Below are positions 49,067 to 57,607 of a stretch of 64,000 nt of DNA, piece by piece. Position 1 is the stretch's first letter, and each line of letters starts with the position of its first letter. Under the pieces are notes generated by a model, which was not told the origin of the DNA, did no database searches, and saw only the letters and a list, made by a program, of their open reading frames with translations. The stretch is from Candidatus Iainarchaeum sp. (lineage in GTDB: Archaea; Iainarchaeota; Iainarchaeia; Iainarchaeales; UBA10219): assembly GCA_018304425.1 (NCBI GenBank), contig JAGVWE010000007.1, positions 25,804 through 89,803 of the forward strand, in the 5' to 3' direction. A program made the translations under genes and the position numbers.

Positions 49067-49834
49067 ATGTTCGTGGACTCCCACTGCCACTTGGACCAGG
49101 TGCAAGGCCTTGAAGCCCTGGCTTTGCGGGCCCAGGAGGCCGGCGTGGCCCGGATGGTGTCCTGCGCGACTTCCCTGGCCTCCATGGAAGCCCACCTGGC
49201 GCGGTTCAAGGCCCCTGGACCGGTTCTCCCTGCCCTGGGCTTGCATCCCGCGGACCTCGTGGCCTTGGACGATGGAGAAGCCGGTCGGAGCCTGGCCTTC
49301 CTGGAAGCCCACCTCCCGGAAGCCGTTGCCGTCGGCGAAGTCGGCTTGGACTACAAGTACGCGGTTTCAACCGCGCAACGCGCCCGGCAAAACGCGTTTT
49401 TTTCCCGGTTCCTCGCGCTCGCCAAAAAGCACGACAAGCCCTTGAACGTGCACTCGCGGCGCGCCGAGCGGCCGGTGCTGGAACAGCTCATCGCCGAGGG
49501 CGCGCAACGCGTGCTCCTACACTGGTTCACGGGCTCCAGCAAGCTCTGCAAGCTCGCGGCCGCGCAGCAGGGCTACTTCGTCTCCTGTGGGCCCACCCTG
49601 CTCACCAACGAGCTCACGCAAGGGGTTGTGAAGGGCATCCCGCTAGAGAACCTCCTCCTCGAAACCGATGCCCCGGTGCCCTACTCCCTGCCCGACGCCG
49701 CGGCCCCCGAGGCCTCGGAGCCCGCTTGGATTCCCAGGGTGGCCGCGAAAGTGGCCGAACTCCATGGCCTCTCCCTCAAGGAAGTCGAGCGGCAGACTTG
49801 GAAGAATGCGAAAAGCCTGTGGGGGTTCCGCTGA
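49067..49834 (+). CDS. TatD-family metal-dependent hydrolase / DNase
   Basis: A 255-residue TIM-barrel enzyme: FVDSHCHLDQV, ALGLHPADL, VGEVGLDYKYAVS, NVHSRRAERPVLEQL, LLHWFTGS and LLETDAPVPY give the two-metal His/Asp/Glu ligands in family order. TatD proteins are 3'-5' exonucleases or D-aminoacyl-related hydrolases. A TATA-like tttaataac lies about 27 nt upstream of the ATG, which is preferred over longer frames. Confidence 0.9.
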   Translation: MFVDSHCHLDQVQGLEALALRAQEAGVARMVSCATSLASMEAHLARFKAPGPVLPALGLHPADLVALDDGEAGRSLAFLEAHLPEAVAVGEVGLDYKYAVSTAQRARQNAFFSRFLALAKKHDKPLNVHSRRAERPVLEQLIAEGAQRVLLHWFTGSSKLCKLAAAQQGYFVSCGPTLLTNELTQGVVKGIPLENLLLETDAPVPYSLPDAAAPEASEPAWIPRVAAKVAELHGLSLKEVERQTWKNAKSLWGFR

Positions 49835-49941
49835 CCCTGCCAGCGGGCGGTAGGCTTTTAAACCTGAACCGCGTTAATGGATTTACTTACACCAATTCTT
49901 TTGCTTTTTTGGGGTAGACGGGTGGGCTTGAGGGTGAGTTA

Positions 49942-50508
49942 GTGGAATTCGTTACCTTGTTCCTGTTGGAACTCGTGGGAGCCCTGTTGCTGGGGCACGC
50001 CGCATTGGCCGTGTACAAGCCGGCCGGCGGCCGGGGAAAGGCGTTTGCCGGCCTAGCCGGGGCCAGCCGTGTTTCCCGTGGGCTCGCCGCCGACCCACTG
50101 GCAGTTGATCCCCCCGTGATTCAACCGCATTACAAGACGATTGGCACCAACGGCCACAAGCTCGAGGAAAAGCTGCGGGACATGGCTTCCCTGCAGCGCG
50201 CGTTGGCGGAAAAGGTCTCCATGGCCCATCAGCGGTTGTCGGACGTCGAGCGCGGCCTGGTCCTGCGCGAGGCCCGCGCCGAGGACGCGGTCAACCGGAA
50301 ACTCACCAAGCTCGAGAACTTCCGCGCCAACACGGAAGTCGAACTGCTCGCGTTGAAGGAAATCCTGGACGAGATGAGCAAGTCGGCCGCGGCATCCGAC
50401 ACCGGCAAGTACCGGAAGAAAATCGAGGCAGTGGACAAGAACCTCAAGGACCTGGAAAAGGACCTCCACAAAATCATTTACAACCGCTCCAAGCCGGAGA
50501 GCTCCTGA
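49942..50508 (+). CDS. Membrane-anchored coiled-coil protein
   Basis: A 188-residue protein: N-terminal membrane helix (FVTLFLLELVGALLLGHAAL), a short linker, then a continuous charged coiled coil from about 65 to 180 (LEEKLRDMASLQRALAEKV ... KKIEAVDKNLKDLEKDLHK). It starts at a GTG. The next gene begins at the following base, so the coiled-coil protein and the ZPR1-like protein are made together. No family is recognised; a scaffold role is inference. Confidence 0.65.
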   Translation: MEFVTLFLLELVGALLLGHAALAVYKPAGGRGKAFAGLAGASRVSRGLAADPLAVDPPVIQPHYKTIGTNGHKLEEKLRDMASLQRALAEKVSMAHQRLSDVERGLVLREARAEDAVNRKLTKLENFRANTEVELLALKEILDEMSKSAAASDTGKYRKKIEAVDKNLKDLEKDLHKIIYNRSKPESS

Positions 50509-51099
50509 ATGCCTGGCCGCCCAAGAAGCACGGAGATACCCTGCCCGAACTGTTCCAAGAAAGCCTGGTTCGTTGAAGTCTCGCATGACGTGCCCCACTT
50601 CGGCCGAACCCTCTTCACGACCGTGGACTGCCCGCACTGCGGCTTCAGGTTGTCGGACGTGCTTCCCGCGGAATTCCACGACCCGACCTGTTTCACGGCC
50701 GAAGTGAAGAAGCCCAGGGACCTGGAAACGAAAATCATTCGAAGCAGTTCCGGCATCCTGAAAATCTCGAAGCTCGGCGTGTCCGTCGAGCCCGGCAACG
50801 CGGCCGAGGGCTTCATCTCCAACGTCGAGGGCCTGTTGGACCGCGTGGAAGCCGCCTTGAAGGCCATTGCCTTCGATGCCGGCAGCCCGGCCAGGAAGGC
50901 GGCGGAAAAGAAGCTCAAGCAAATCCAGCGCGCCAGGCAGGGCAAGCTCGCCTTCACGGTTACCCTGTCAGATCCCTTCGGCAATTCGGGCATGGTCGGT
51001 TTCCACGTCAAGCAGCGGAAACTGTCGGCCAGCGAAGTCAAGAAACTCCAGACCGGCCTCTCGGTGCTCGAACTGCGGCCGCGCCCGGAAGCGAACTAG
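50509..51099 (+). CDS. ZPR1-type zinc-finger protein
   Basis: A 196-residue single-unit relative of eukaryotic ZPR1: zinc finger IPCPNCSKKAWFVEV ... VDCPHCGFRLSDV, then the beta-rich ZPR1 domain with SSSGILKISKLGVSVEPG, GFISNVEGLLDRVE and the KLAFTVTLSDPFGNSGMV core. Eukaryotic ZPR1 is a chaperone for elongation factor 1A. Archaeal members have one zinc-finger/domain unit instead of two. It follows the coiled-coil gene without a gap. Confidence 0.92.
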   Translation: MPGRPRSTEIPCPNCSKKAWFVEVSHDVPHFGRTLFTTVDCPHCGFRLSDVLPAEFHDPTCFTAEVKKPRDLETKIIRSSSGILKISKLGVSVEPGNAAEGFISNVEGLLDRVEAALKAIAFDAGSPARKAAEKKLKQIQRARQGKLAFTVTLSDPFGNSGMVGFHVKQRKLSASEVKKLQTGLSVLELRPRPEAN

Positions 51100-51785
51100 T
51101 CCTTTTCCTTCTTCTGCCAGGTCTCGCGCTTTTTCTTGTCCGCGGAAAGGTTTCGCACGTGCTTGGCCGCGATGGAGGCCGCCCCGACTACCGGCTCCAG
51201 GTCATCTCCCTTGACCATGAATTCCACGCCCTTGCTTTTCACTTTCAGGGGGCTGCCGTCAACGACTATCCGGTGTTTTTCGTCGAGGGCCTCGAAGAAG
51301 CCCAGCATGGCGTCCACGGCCTTTGCCTCGATGTCGTTGAGCGTGTGCCCCTTGCGCCGGAGGCGGTCCACGTACTCGGAGTTCAAGGAGAAAACAAGGT
51401 TGGCCAGCGAGTGCTCCGTGACCAAATCGTATTTGGCCGCGACATCGGAGGTCTTCTTGCTGTCCCGCAGCTCGCGCAACCGGTTGGTTGGGCCGAGCAC
51501 GGACGCGATGACGAAGGGCCCGGAGTCCTCGCCCCTGCCGGTCTCGTCCACCCCGATGACCATGGAGTCCGCCAGGCCCAGGCCTTCCAACAGCACCTTC
51601 TTGACTTCGGCGTGGTCCCTGCCCTGGATGGTGAGCTTGCCGGTGTGGTAAAGCGTGAGGGTGCTCGCGCCCATCCGGCAGCGGAGTTCCTCGAACTCGT
51701 TCTTGGTTTCCAGGGAGGGGAAGAGCGAGAGGAACTTCTTGATTGGTTCCTTTTCGTGTTTGCCGAAGTTCAGGACCGCCTGCAT
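51096..51785 (-). CDS. RNase HII/HIII-family nuclease with HIII-like N terminus
   Basis: A 229-residue ribonuclease H. Residues 1-60 resemble the TATA-binding-protein-like substrate domain of RNase HIII (RMGASTLTLYHTGKLTIQG). The catalytic core has VIGVDETGRGEDSGPFVIA, LRDSKKT, an Asp in VVDGSPL and GAASIAAKHVRN. It removes RNA from RNA-DNA hybrids. The ATG at 51785 is preferred over one eight codons upstream that overlaps the next gene. Confidence 0.85.
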   Translation of the reverse strand: MQAVLNFGKHEKEPIKKFLSLFPSLETKNEFEELRCRMGASTLTLYHTGKLTIQGRDHAEVKKVLLEGLGLADSMVIGVDETGRGEDSGPFVIASVLGPTNRLRELRDSKKTSDVAAKYDLVTEHSLANLVFSLNSEYVDRLRRKGHTLNDIEAKAVDAMLGFFEALDEKHRIVVDGSPLKVKSKGVEFMVKGDDLEPVVGAASIAAKHVRNLSADKKKRETWQKKEKD

Positions 51786-51789
51786 GCCA

Positions 51790-52239
51790 TCAACCGTCGA
51801 GCAGGGCATCCGTCAGGTCGTCCGCGGAATCCTCTTCCAGGCGCTTCTCGAAGTCCTTGCCGTACACCTTCTTCAAGTAGTATTCTTTCATGACTTCCTG
51901 CTGGACCGCGGGCATGCGCTCGATGCGCTTCAAGGCGTCCTGGGGCAGCTTGCCCACCATGCTGCGCGCCTTTTCCGCCTTCAACGCGGCCACATGGCCT
52001 TCGAGTCTGGCGATGAACTGGGTTTTCGCGTTCATGCCCTTCAACTGCGTGTACCTTTCCAGGAGCTTCCGGCGTTGTTCTTCGGGGAACGAGTCCATGA
52101 ATTCCGTGTGCTGGGCCATGGCCTGCTTGGCTTCCAGGATTTTCCGCTCCCTATGCCAGTAAGAGCCGCGGCCGACGAAGAACGCGAAATAGTCGGTCAA
52201 GCCCTTGAAGGGCTTCAAGGCCAGGGGGTTGTCAATCAT
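51790..52239 (-). CDS. Helical protein of unknown function, upstream of RNase H
   Basis: A 149-residue alpha-helical protein with a charged middle (ERKILEAKQAMAQH, EQRRKLLERYTQL, HVAALKAEKARSMV) and an acidic C terminus (EEDSADDLTDALL). It lies four bases before the RNase H gene and would be co-transcribed. The N-terminal FKGLTDYFAFFVGRG is not clearly a membrane segment. No named family. Confidence 0.55.
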   Translation of the reverse strand: MIDNPLALKPFKGLTDYFAFFVGRGSYWHRERKILEAKQAMAQHTEFMDSFPEEQRRKLLERYTQLKGMNAKTQFIARLEGHVAALKAEKARSMVGKLPQDALKRIERMPAVQQEVMKEYYLKKVYGKDFEKRLEEDSADDLTDALLDG

Positions 52240-52306
52240 GGTCGCGCCAATACCTTGATGCCTTTCCGATTAATAAGCTTTGTCCGCCAAAAAACCGAAC
52301 CAAGGC

Positions 52307-53251
52307 CTATATCCAGCCCACTCTTTTGAACCAGTAATAGGTGAGGGTCGTGAGCAGGGCCATGGTCACCATGATGTACCAGAAGTTGATTTCCGGTAGG
52401 CCCGGGAAGTTCATGCCCCCTATGCTGGCCAGGAGGTTGGGCACCATGGTGATGCTGACCGCTACGGTCAAGACCTTCATGACGTCATTCGTTGCGTTCG
52501 CGTTCGCCAGCAGGTAGCCTTCCATGGCCCGGTTGTTGACTTCCCGGTACATCTCGATGAGTTCAAGGTCGCGGATGACGTGGTCCTGCACGTCCCGGAA
52601 ATAGGGCAGGGTCTTGGAGCTTATTTCGTCGTACTCGGCCTTGACGACGTTGACCAGGGTTTCCTCCATGGGCCACATGCCTCGCTCCAGTTCATAGAGT
52701 TCGCGCTTGAACTTGAACAGCTTTTTCAGCGTTTCCTTCGAGTAATCGTTGACCGCCAGCTCTTCCAGTTCCACCACGCGCTCGTTGAGCTTTTCCAGCG
52801 CGGGCACATAGTCGTCCACTACCTGGTCAAGCAGCGAGTAAAACAGGAACGAGGCGTCCGAGTGCAGGATTTTCGGCTTTTTTTGGCGGATGCGTTCGGC
52901 GACCGGTTCGAGGTTGACTTCGGCTTTGTGGACGCTGATGACGTAGTCTTTGCCGAGGAAAAAGCTGGCCTGGCTTTTCTTGACTTTCTCGCTTTCGATG
53001 ACGAGGGCGTTCACGATGATGAACAAGTGGCTGCCATAGTCTTCGACTTTTGGCCGGTGCCCGCCGTGCGTCGCGTCCTCTATGGCGAGGTGGTGGAGGT
53101 GCAGGGCCTTGTCCAGGGCCTCGAGTTCGTCGCCGGCCCCATCCCACAAGTCAAGCCAGTAGTTGTAGCCCCGTGGCCGTTCGTTCAAGAACTGGTGGAG
53201 GCTCAACTCGATGACTTCTTCCTCGTTGTAGCCCAGGATGCGGGAGGCCAT
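52307..53251 (-). CDS. corA: CorA-family magnesium/divalent cation transporter
   Basis: A 314-residue channel protein: a long acidic and helical cytoplasmic N-terminal domain, then two C-terminal membrane helices with the diagnostic GMN motif at about 279 (IGGMNFPGLPE) and the basic tail KRVGW. CorA pentamers take up Mg2+, Co2+ or Ni2+. An ATG at 53251 is preferred over an in-frame TTG at 53269; tttattaa lies about 25 nt upstream. The next gene diverges. Confidence 0.93.
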   Translation of the reverse strand: MASRILGYNEEEVIELSLHQFLNERPRGYNYWLDLWDGAGDELEALDKALHLHHLAIEDATHGGHRPKVEDYGSHLFIIVNALVIESEKVKKSQASFFLGKDYVISVHKAEVNLEPVAERIRQKKPKILHSDASFLFYSLLDQVVDDYVPALEKLNERVVELEELAVNDYSKETLKKLFKFKRELYELERGMWPMEETLVNVVKAEYDEISSKTLPYFRDVQDHVIRDLELIEMYREVNNRAMEGYLLANANATNDVMKVLTVAVSITMVPNLLASIGGMNFPGLPEINFWYIMVTMALLTTLTYYWFKRVGWI

Positions 53252-53316
53252 GCCAGATGACAAGTGCAAGGAGGTTAATAAACCTGCTTAAAAGCCTTTT
53301 GTGGCCTGTTTTAGGC

Positions 53317-53868
53317 ATGTGTTGGCTGGGCTGGGCCTTGCTTGCCTTGCTGGCCTTGGCCGGATGTTCCCAGGCGGGAGCAGGCCAGCCGCCAGGGAAT
53401 GAAGGGAATGCATTGAAGCTGAAAGTGGATGGCTTTGGGGTCGGCGAAGAAATTCCCGCGCGGTTCACCTGCGATGGAGCCGACGAGCGCCCCGACTTTT
53501 CGTGGTCGGAGGCCCCGGAAGGCACGAAGTCATTTGCCTTGTCCGTCATCGACTACGACGTCCCCAAGCAGGCGCGCGCCGACGGAATTTGGGCGCACTG
53601 GCTGGTCAAGGACCTTCCGGCGCGCGTCACGCAAGTCAAGGGAAGGGAAAAACTGCCCGTCGGCGCGGTGGAAGTCGCGAACGACTTCGGGCGCGGCGCG
53701 TGGGGCGGCCCCTGCCCGCCCGACCGAAGGCACAACTATTACTTCCGCGTCTACGCGTTGAAGGTCGAGAAGCTCGGCGGCGTGGACTTGGATGACTTCC
53801 ACGAGCGCGCGAAGGCCCAGTCGCTGGCGGTCGCGGAAGTCGTGGCCAGCTACGAGCGGAAGAAATGA
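53317..53868 (+). CDS. PEBP-family (YbhB/YbcL) lipoprotein
   Basis: A 183-residue exported protein with a lipobox LALAGC at the end of its signal peptide and a phosphatidylethanolamine-binding-like fold: FTCDGADERPDFSWSEAP, FALSVIDYDVP, IWAHWLVKDLPA and HNYYFRVYALK are the family blocks with the ligand-pocket His and Asp. The ATG at 53317 lies about 27 nt from ttaaaag, so leaderless. Ligand unknown. Confidence 0.88.
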   Translation: MCWLGWALLALLALAGCSQAGAGQPPGNEGNALKLKVDGFGVGEEIPARFTCDGADERPDFSWSEAPEGTKSFALSVIDYDVPKQARADGIWAHWLVKDLPARVTQVKGREKLPVGAVEVANDFGRGAWGGPCPPDRRHNYYFRVYALKVEKLGGVDLDDFHERAKAQSLAVAEVVASYERKK

Positions 53869-53884
53869 ACCGGGAGGCGTGGAG

Positions 53885-54130
53885 ATGGAACTGTCAACCA
53901 ATTCCCTGATTTTGTGCCTGCGGGCCTTGGACAAGGAGAAACGGGCGCTTGAGGAATCGATTGCCGCCGGCACACTATCCGATGAAGAGGCGGATGCGGC
54001 GGGCCAGGACGTGCTCGACCTGATGAAGGCCCTCGCAGAGGTCGGCACACAATATGAGGCCGCGCGCAAGGCAAACAAGCGCCTCGACCTGCTGCCCGTG
54101 GACGACTTGTTCAAAGCGCTCGAGCGATGA
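53885..54130 (+). CDS. Small helical protein of unknown function
   Basis: An 81-residue soluble protein, likely a helical hairpin (SLILCLRALDKEKRALEESIAAGT and EADAAGQDVLDLMKALAEVGTQY). GGAG sits four bases before the ATG, and it follows the PEBP gene by 16 bases. It resembles small archaeal regulatory or structural proteins but no family is recognised. Confidence 0.55.
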   Translation: MELSTNSLILCLRALDKEKRALEESIAAGTLSDEEADAAGQDVLDLMKALAEVGTQYEAARKANKRLDLLPVDDLFKALER

Positions 54131-54194
54131 AGGCCGGGGCGCAAGCGGAGGCCGGAACGTATTTATACAGGTTGAACGCCATTAATCGCATGCG

Positions 54195-54596
54195 TTGCAT
54201 CGTCAAGGAAAATCTCTTGAAAAACGTCTTACTCCTGGTCTTGTTGGCCGCCTCCTATTCCCGGTCGCGGAATTTCTGGGGCGCACCCGGTTGGCCACCG
54301 ACTTGCCGCTGGCCGGGGACGTGCTGGTCGCCGTTTCCATCATTGCCGTCATCGCCTGCTTTGGAAACTTCGCGTTCACGTACGAGAAGGTCGGCGCCTC
54401 GGTCCGGCACCGCTTGATTGCCCACTTGTTGTCGGGAATCCTGATGTACGTCATTGGCGTTTCCCTGATTTTCACGCATTTCCTGCTGGCCTTCCTGATG
54501 GGCCCCTTCTTCGTCGTGGACCTGGCGCTTGCCCTGCTGTACGTGGCCAGCGTCCTCTACGACTTCTGGGACCTGTTCCGGATGCATGGGCCCTGA
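54195..54596 (+). CDS. Three-helix membrane protein, probable 5' frame break
   Basis: About 133 residues with three membrane helices (VLVAVSIIAVIACFGNFAF; LIAHLLSGILMYVIGVSLIF; LLAFLMGPFFVVDLALALLYVA). The frame can start at a TTG at 54195, but a TATA (tatttatac, 54161-54169) and the leaderless ATG at 54190 are in another frame that reads MRCIVKENLLKNVLLLVLLAA, a credible first helix, before falling out of step near 54250. A one-base indel is likely. Function unknown. Confidence 0.55.
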   Translation: MHRQGKSLEKRLTPGLVGRLLFPVAEFLGRTRLATDLPLAGDVLVAVSIIAVIACFGNFAFTYEKVGASVRHRLIAHLLSGILMYVIGVSLIFTHFLLAFLMGPFFVVDLALALLYVASVLYDFWDLFRMHGP

Positions 54597-54616
54597 GCGC
54601 CCACGCGGTGGTAGGC

Positions 54617-54880
54617 CTACTTTTTGTGGAACCGCTTCAGCCACTCCTGCTTGAGCCAGGGCATGGTCGCCTGCTGGAGGGGGAACGCGCCGGCGGAGAG
54701 GAGGGCGTTCAGGTAGGGGTCGGGTGCCTTGGTGAGGAGGAGGAAGTAGAGGACGACGAGGAACGTGGCCGTGGAAAGCACCAGGAGCCGGGTCTTGCTG
54801 GTCTCCCAGGCCTTGTCTCCTTCCACGCGCCGGTTGCGCTCCTTGATTCCGTCGAGGGCCCGCCTGGTTTCGGTATCCAT
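54617..54880 (-). CDS. Small membrane protein
   Basis: An 87-residue protein with a charged N terminus (TETRRALDGIKERNRRVEG), a membrane helix (TRLLVLSTATFLVVLYFLLL), a weakly hydrophobic second segment and a basic C terminus (WLKQEWLKRFHKK). No recognised family. It converges on the three-helix membrane gene. Confidence 0.55.
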   Translation of the reverse strand: MDTETRRALDGIKERNRRVEGDKAWETSKTRLLVLSTATFLVVLYFLLLTKAPDPYLNALLSAGAFPLQQATMPWLKQEWLKRFHKK

Positions 54881-54890
54881 GCTTTCACGC

Positions 54891-55013
54891 TCACTTCATG
54901 TACCTTTTCTTTAACTTGGCCAGAGTCAGGGTTTTTGTCTTGCCTGTGTGGATTTCTCGCATTTCCATTTCAATGCCTTTGCTTACCCGCCGCACTTCTT
55001 CTTTGTCGAGCAT
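54891..55013 (-). CDS. 40-residue antitoxin-like small protein
   Basis: A short frame (ATG at 55013) reading LDKEEVRRVSKGIEMEMREI then HTGKTKTLTLAKLKKRYMK. The pattern of an acidic helix followed by TGKTKTL-x-L-x-KLKK resembles the C-terminal end of RelB/Phd-like antitoxins (toxin-binding 'G-K-x-x-T-L-E-E-L-K' tail), without any toxin beside it. Below the length of common gene-calling cut-offs. Confidence 0.45.
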   Translation of the reverse strand: MLDKEEVRRVSKGIEMEMREIHTGKTKTLTLAKLKKRYMK

Positions 55014-55082
55014 TGAGGCCTCCGTAAATCGAATGAAAAGTGGCTCAGGGTTGGGTTAACTCATCGTCCCCACGCGGGTCAG

Positions 55083-55115
55083 AAGGTGTTAACGTCATCA
55101 TCGCCGTCTGATGTG
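55083..55115. repeat. Dispersed repeat GTTAACGTCATCATCGCC (copy 1)
   Basis: aaggtgttaacgtcatcatcgcc gtctgatgtg here recurs at 58621-58647 (aggtgttaacatcatcatcgccttct) and 59831-59856 (acgtcatcatcgccgtctgatgtg). The three copies bracket thrC-thrB plus the first Fic gene, and then the second Fic gene. Confidence 0.6.
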
Positions 55116-55143
55116 GTAGGTGGTACCGTTTAAGTTTGTATGG

Positions 55144-56082
55144 TTATGGCCGGTCTTTAGCGGTTGTGGCTCCTTTGGAGGAGATGCCGACCACTTTGAA
55201 TTCGGCTCGCACCTTCTTTTTGGCGAAGGCTTCAACCATGGCTTTTCCGATTTGTCGGCCCTTTTGCTTGGCTTCCGTGAGCGCGAAGACGGTGGGGCCT
55301 GAACCGCTGATGGAGCATCCAAGGGCACCCGCTTCCAGGGCCGCGTTTTTTACCTGGTCGAATCCCGGAATCAGGTGTTTTCTGGCTGGTTCGATGACCG
55401 CGTCGCAAATGGATTCCCCGACCAATCGAATGTTCTTCGTGCAAACCCCGGTCACAATGCCTGCGAGATGGGCGGTGTTCCAGACCATTTTTTCGAGTGC
55501 CACTTGCCTGGGCAGGATGGCCCTTGCCGTCTTGGTCGAAATGCTTAGGTCGGGATGGGTGACAACCGCGTAAGCATGCAGTGAACCCAGCGGGATGACC
55601 TGCAAGGGCTTCATGTTCTTTATGAGCACGAAACCGCCCAGCATGCTGGGCGCAACGTTGTCTGCGTGGAAACCGCTTACGGTGGCCTCGGATTTCAGGC
55701 AAGCCGGCAACAAGGCTCTTTTATCCAGCCTTTTTTCCGCCAACCGGTTTATGGCATACGCCGCCGCCACGGCGCTGGCTGCGCTGCTGCCGAGCCCCGA
55801 GCCAATCGGCAGCCCCTTTTCCAGCGTCAATTCTGCCCCCCAGTCCTTTGCTTGCCTCAGCAATCGCAGGGTCTCCTTTGCCGCAATGCCTGCACAGTTT
55901 TTGTCAACGTCGTAGGGAAGCTTTCCGCCGTCGCCCCTGATTTTGGTGATTCTGATTCCGGGTTCGCTTGACTTTTTGGCGGTGACCCTGTCGCCCAGTT
56001 CTTCCAACGCAAATCCAAGGCAGTCGAACCCGGGGCCGACGTTGGCCACGGTTGCCGGCCCGAAACAAGTTACTTTGTTCAT
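55144..56082 (-). CDS. thrB: Homoserine kinase
   Basis: A 312-residue GHMP kinase making O-phosphohomoserine. ATP-binding motif GLPIGSGLGSSAASAVAAA near residue 90-103, N-terminal PATVANVGPGFDCLGFAL, and the C-terminal LGCSISGSGPTVFAL motif 3. Its ATG overlaps the thrC stop (ATGA), so the two are one operon. Base composition is lower in GC than the neighbouring core. Confidence 0.95.
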   Translation of the reverse strand: MNKVTCFGPATVANVGPGFDCLGFALEELGDRVTAKKSSEPGIRITKIRGDGGKLPYDVDKNCAGIAAKETLRLLRQAKDWGAELTLEKGLPIGSGLGSSAASAVAAAYAINRLAEKRLDKRALLPACLKSEATVSGFHADNVAPSMLGGFVLIKNMKPLQVIPLGSLHAYAVVTHPDLSISTKTARAILPRQVALEKMVWNTAHLAGIVTGVCTKNIRLVGESICDAVIEPARKHLIPGFDQVKNAALEAGALGCSISGSGPTVFALTEAKQKGRQIGKAMVEAFAKKKVRAEFKVVGISSKGATTAKDRP

Positions 56083-57350
56083 TTCAATGCCTGCCTGATT
56101 TTGCTGATTGTGGGCGCAATGATCAATGGTTTATTCGCGTACTTGCTTGGCGCGGGTATTCCCTTTGAGTGATAATCCAGCGTGGCTTGCGGGTCTTTCA
56201 AGAGGTTTCCCGTGAGAATGCCCACCACGCTTTCGTCTTTTTTGATTACGCCCTTTTTGACCAATTTCCGGATGCCGGCAACGGTGCACGCGGAAGCGGG
56301 CTCGCATCCGATGCCGCAACCGTCCACGACTGCTTTGGCGTCCATGATTTCCGTTTCCCCGACCTGTTCAACCACGCCTTTCGTGAACTGAATGGTTTTC
56401 ACGGCCTTGGCGTAATTGATGGGGCTTCCAATCCGGATGGCGGTTGCAAGGGTTTCCGGCGCAAGCACCGTTATTTTTTCCTTGAAATCCGTCAAATAGC
56501 TTTGATAAAAGGGGTTGCTGCCCGCCGCCTGAATGACCGCCACCCGGGGAACCCGGTGGATGAGTTTGGATTCCTTTAATTCCGCCAAGGCTTTGCCGAA
56601 GGCCGCCGTATTCCCAAGGTTTCCGCCGGGCACCACAATCCAGTCGGGTGCCTGCCAGCCCCGTTGCTGCAACAACTCGAACACGATGGTTTTTTGTCCC
56701 TCCAAGCGGAACGGGTTCAATGAGTTTAATGGATAGAAACCCAGTTTTGGTGCCAGCTCCTTCACGATGCGCATGGCATCGTCAAAATTTCCATTGATTT
56801 GAATGGTTTTTGCGCCATAGGCAAGCGACTGACTCAGTTTCCCCAAAGCGATTTCGCCCTTTGGAATGAATACGACCGCTTTGAGGCCGCCTAGGGCGGC
56901 GTAAGCCGCCATCGATGCCGCCGTGTTTCCCGTCGAAGCGCAGACCACCGTTTTCGCGTTGAAGAATATTGCCATGCTCGTTCCAACCGTCATGCCCCGG
57001 TCCTTGAAGGAACCGGTCGGGTTTTCGCCCTCGTGCTTGGCCCACACTTTTTCGATTCCACAGTAGTGTGATAATCTTCTGTGGCGGTACTGGCGCGTGT
57101 TTCCCTCTGCTCGGCTAACAACGCATTCAGTTGGCAGGGGCGGTAAGAGTTCCTTAAACCGCCAAACCCCGCTTGAGCGGCCTTGTGCTTCGGCAAGGCG
57201 CTCGTCAAATAATTGCCTGGACAAGCGCTGCCGGTTCTTTTGCGGGCTCAACGAAACCTCCAATAAGCCCCCACAATCGCACACCCATCGGGTTCTCGTG
57301 CTTGCATGGGACTTCCCGCATTCGATGCAAACAAGCCGGATTCCCTTCAT
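56079..57350 (-). CDS. thrC: Threonine synthase
   Basis: A 423-residue PLP enzyme converting O-phosphohomoserine to threonine. The PLP lysine is in HEGENPTGSFKDRG (about 115), the phosphate loop in GNLGNTAAFGKAL, and STGNTAASMAAYAALG is the usual third block. An N-terminal zinc-ribbon-like stretch (CIECGKSHASTRTRWVCDCGG) precedes the fold, as in some archaeal enzymes. An AT-rich sequence and a copy of taccgtttaagtt lie upstream. Confidence 0.95.
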   Translation of the reverse strand: MKGIRLVCIECGKSHASTRTRWVCDCGGLLEVSLSPQKNRQRLSRQLFDERLAEAQGRSSGVWRFKELLPPLPTECVVSRAEGNTRQYRHRRLSHYCGIEKVWAKHEGENPTGSFKDRGMTVGTSMAIFFNAKTVVCASTGNTAASMAAYAALGGLKAVVFIPKGEIALGKLSQSLAYGAKTIQINGNFDDAMRIVKELAPKLGFYPLNSLNPFRLEGQKTIVFELLQQRGWQAPDWIVVPGGNLGNTAAFGKALAELKESKLIHRVPRVAVIQAAGSNPFYQSYLTDFKEKITVLAPETLATAIRIGSPINYAKAVKTIQFTKGVVEQVGETEIMDAKAVVDGCGIGCEPASACTVAGIRKLVKKGVIKKDESVVGILTGNLLKDPQATLDYHSKGIPAPSKYANKPLIIAPTISKIRQALK

Positions 57351-57383
57351 TGTCACGCCAGCATCGCCATATAGACTAGCGGT

Positions 57384-57411
57384 ATTACCGTTTAAGTTCG
57401 TTTGGGTGGGG
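57384..57411. repeat. Direct repeat flanking thrC-thrB
   Basis: taccgtttaagttcgtttgggtgg here matches taccgtttaagtttgtatggttatgg at 55124-55149, just past the other end of thrB. The pair brackets the operon in the same orientation. Each could also hold a reverse-strand promoter (aacttaaacgg), so recombination is not the only reading. Confidence 0.5.
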
Positions 57412-57425
57412 TGAGACTTATCGCT

Positions 57426-57593
57426 TCATTTCAGTATCTTGTAGTCCCCGTCGTTCCCGATAATCCGCGTGTAGTGTTCGGTCTGGTCGACCGCGATTTT
57501 GCCGCATTTGCAGGGGCTGAAGGTGCCGCGCAAATCCCCTTCGATGACCTGCTTGCAGTGCGTGCACTTGAGTTTCGTCTTTTTGGGGTTCAT
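57426..57593 (-). CDS. Small zinc-ribbon protein, 55 residues
   Basis: ATG at 57593 reads MNPKKTKLKCTHCKQVIEGD, then PCKCGKIAVDQTEHYTRI, giving two Cys-x2-Cys/Cys-x-Cys knuckles, enough for a zinc ribbon, and a charged strand-rich end (GNDGDYKILK). It lies between thrC and the first Fic gene. It resembles small zinc-ribbon proteins often seen beside phage or mobile genes; the function is unknown. Too short for a 60-residue cut-off. Confidence 0.7.
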   Translation of the reverse strand: MNPKKTKLKCTHCKQVIEGDLRGTFSPCKCGKIAVDQTEHYTRIIGNDGDYKILK

Positions 57594-57607
57594 GTTGCCA
57601 CGCTCCG

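Noticed and set aside
55144..57350. Transposon carrying thrC-thrB
   Set aside because: No transposase or terminal inverted repeats; only short direct repeats are seen, which may be promoters.
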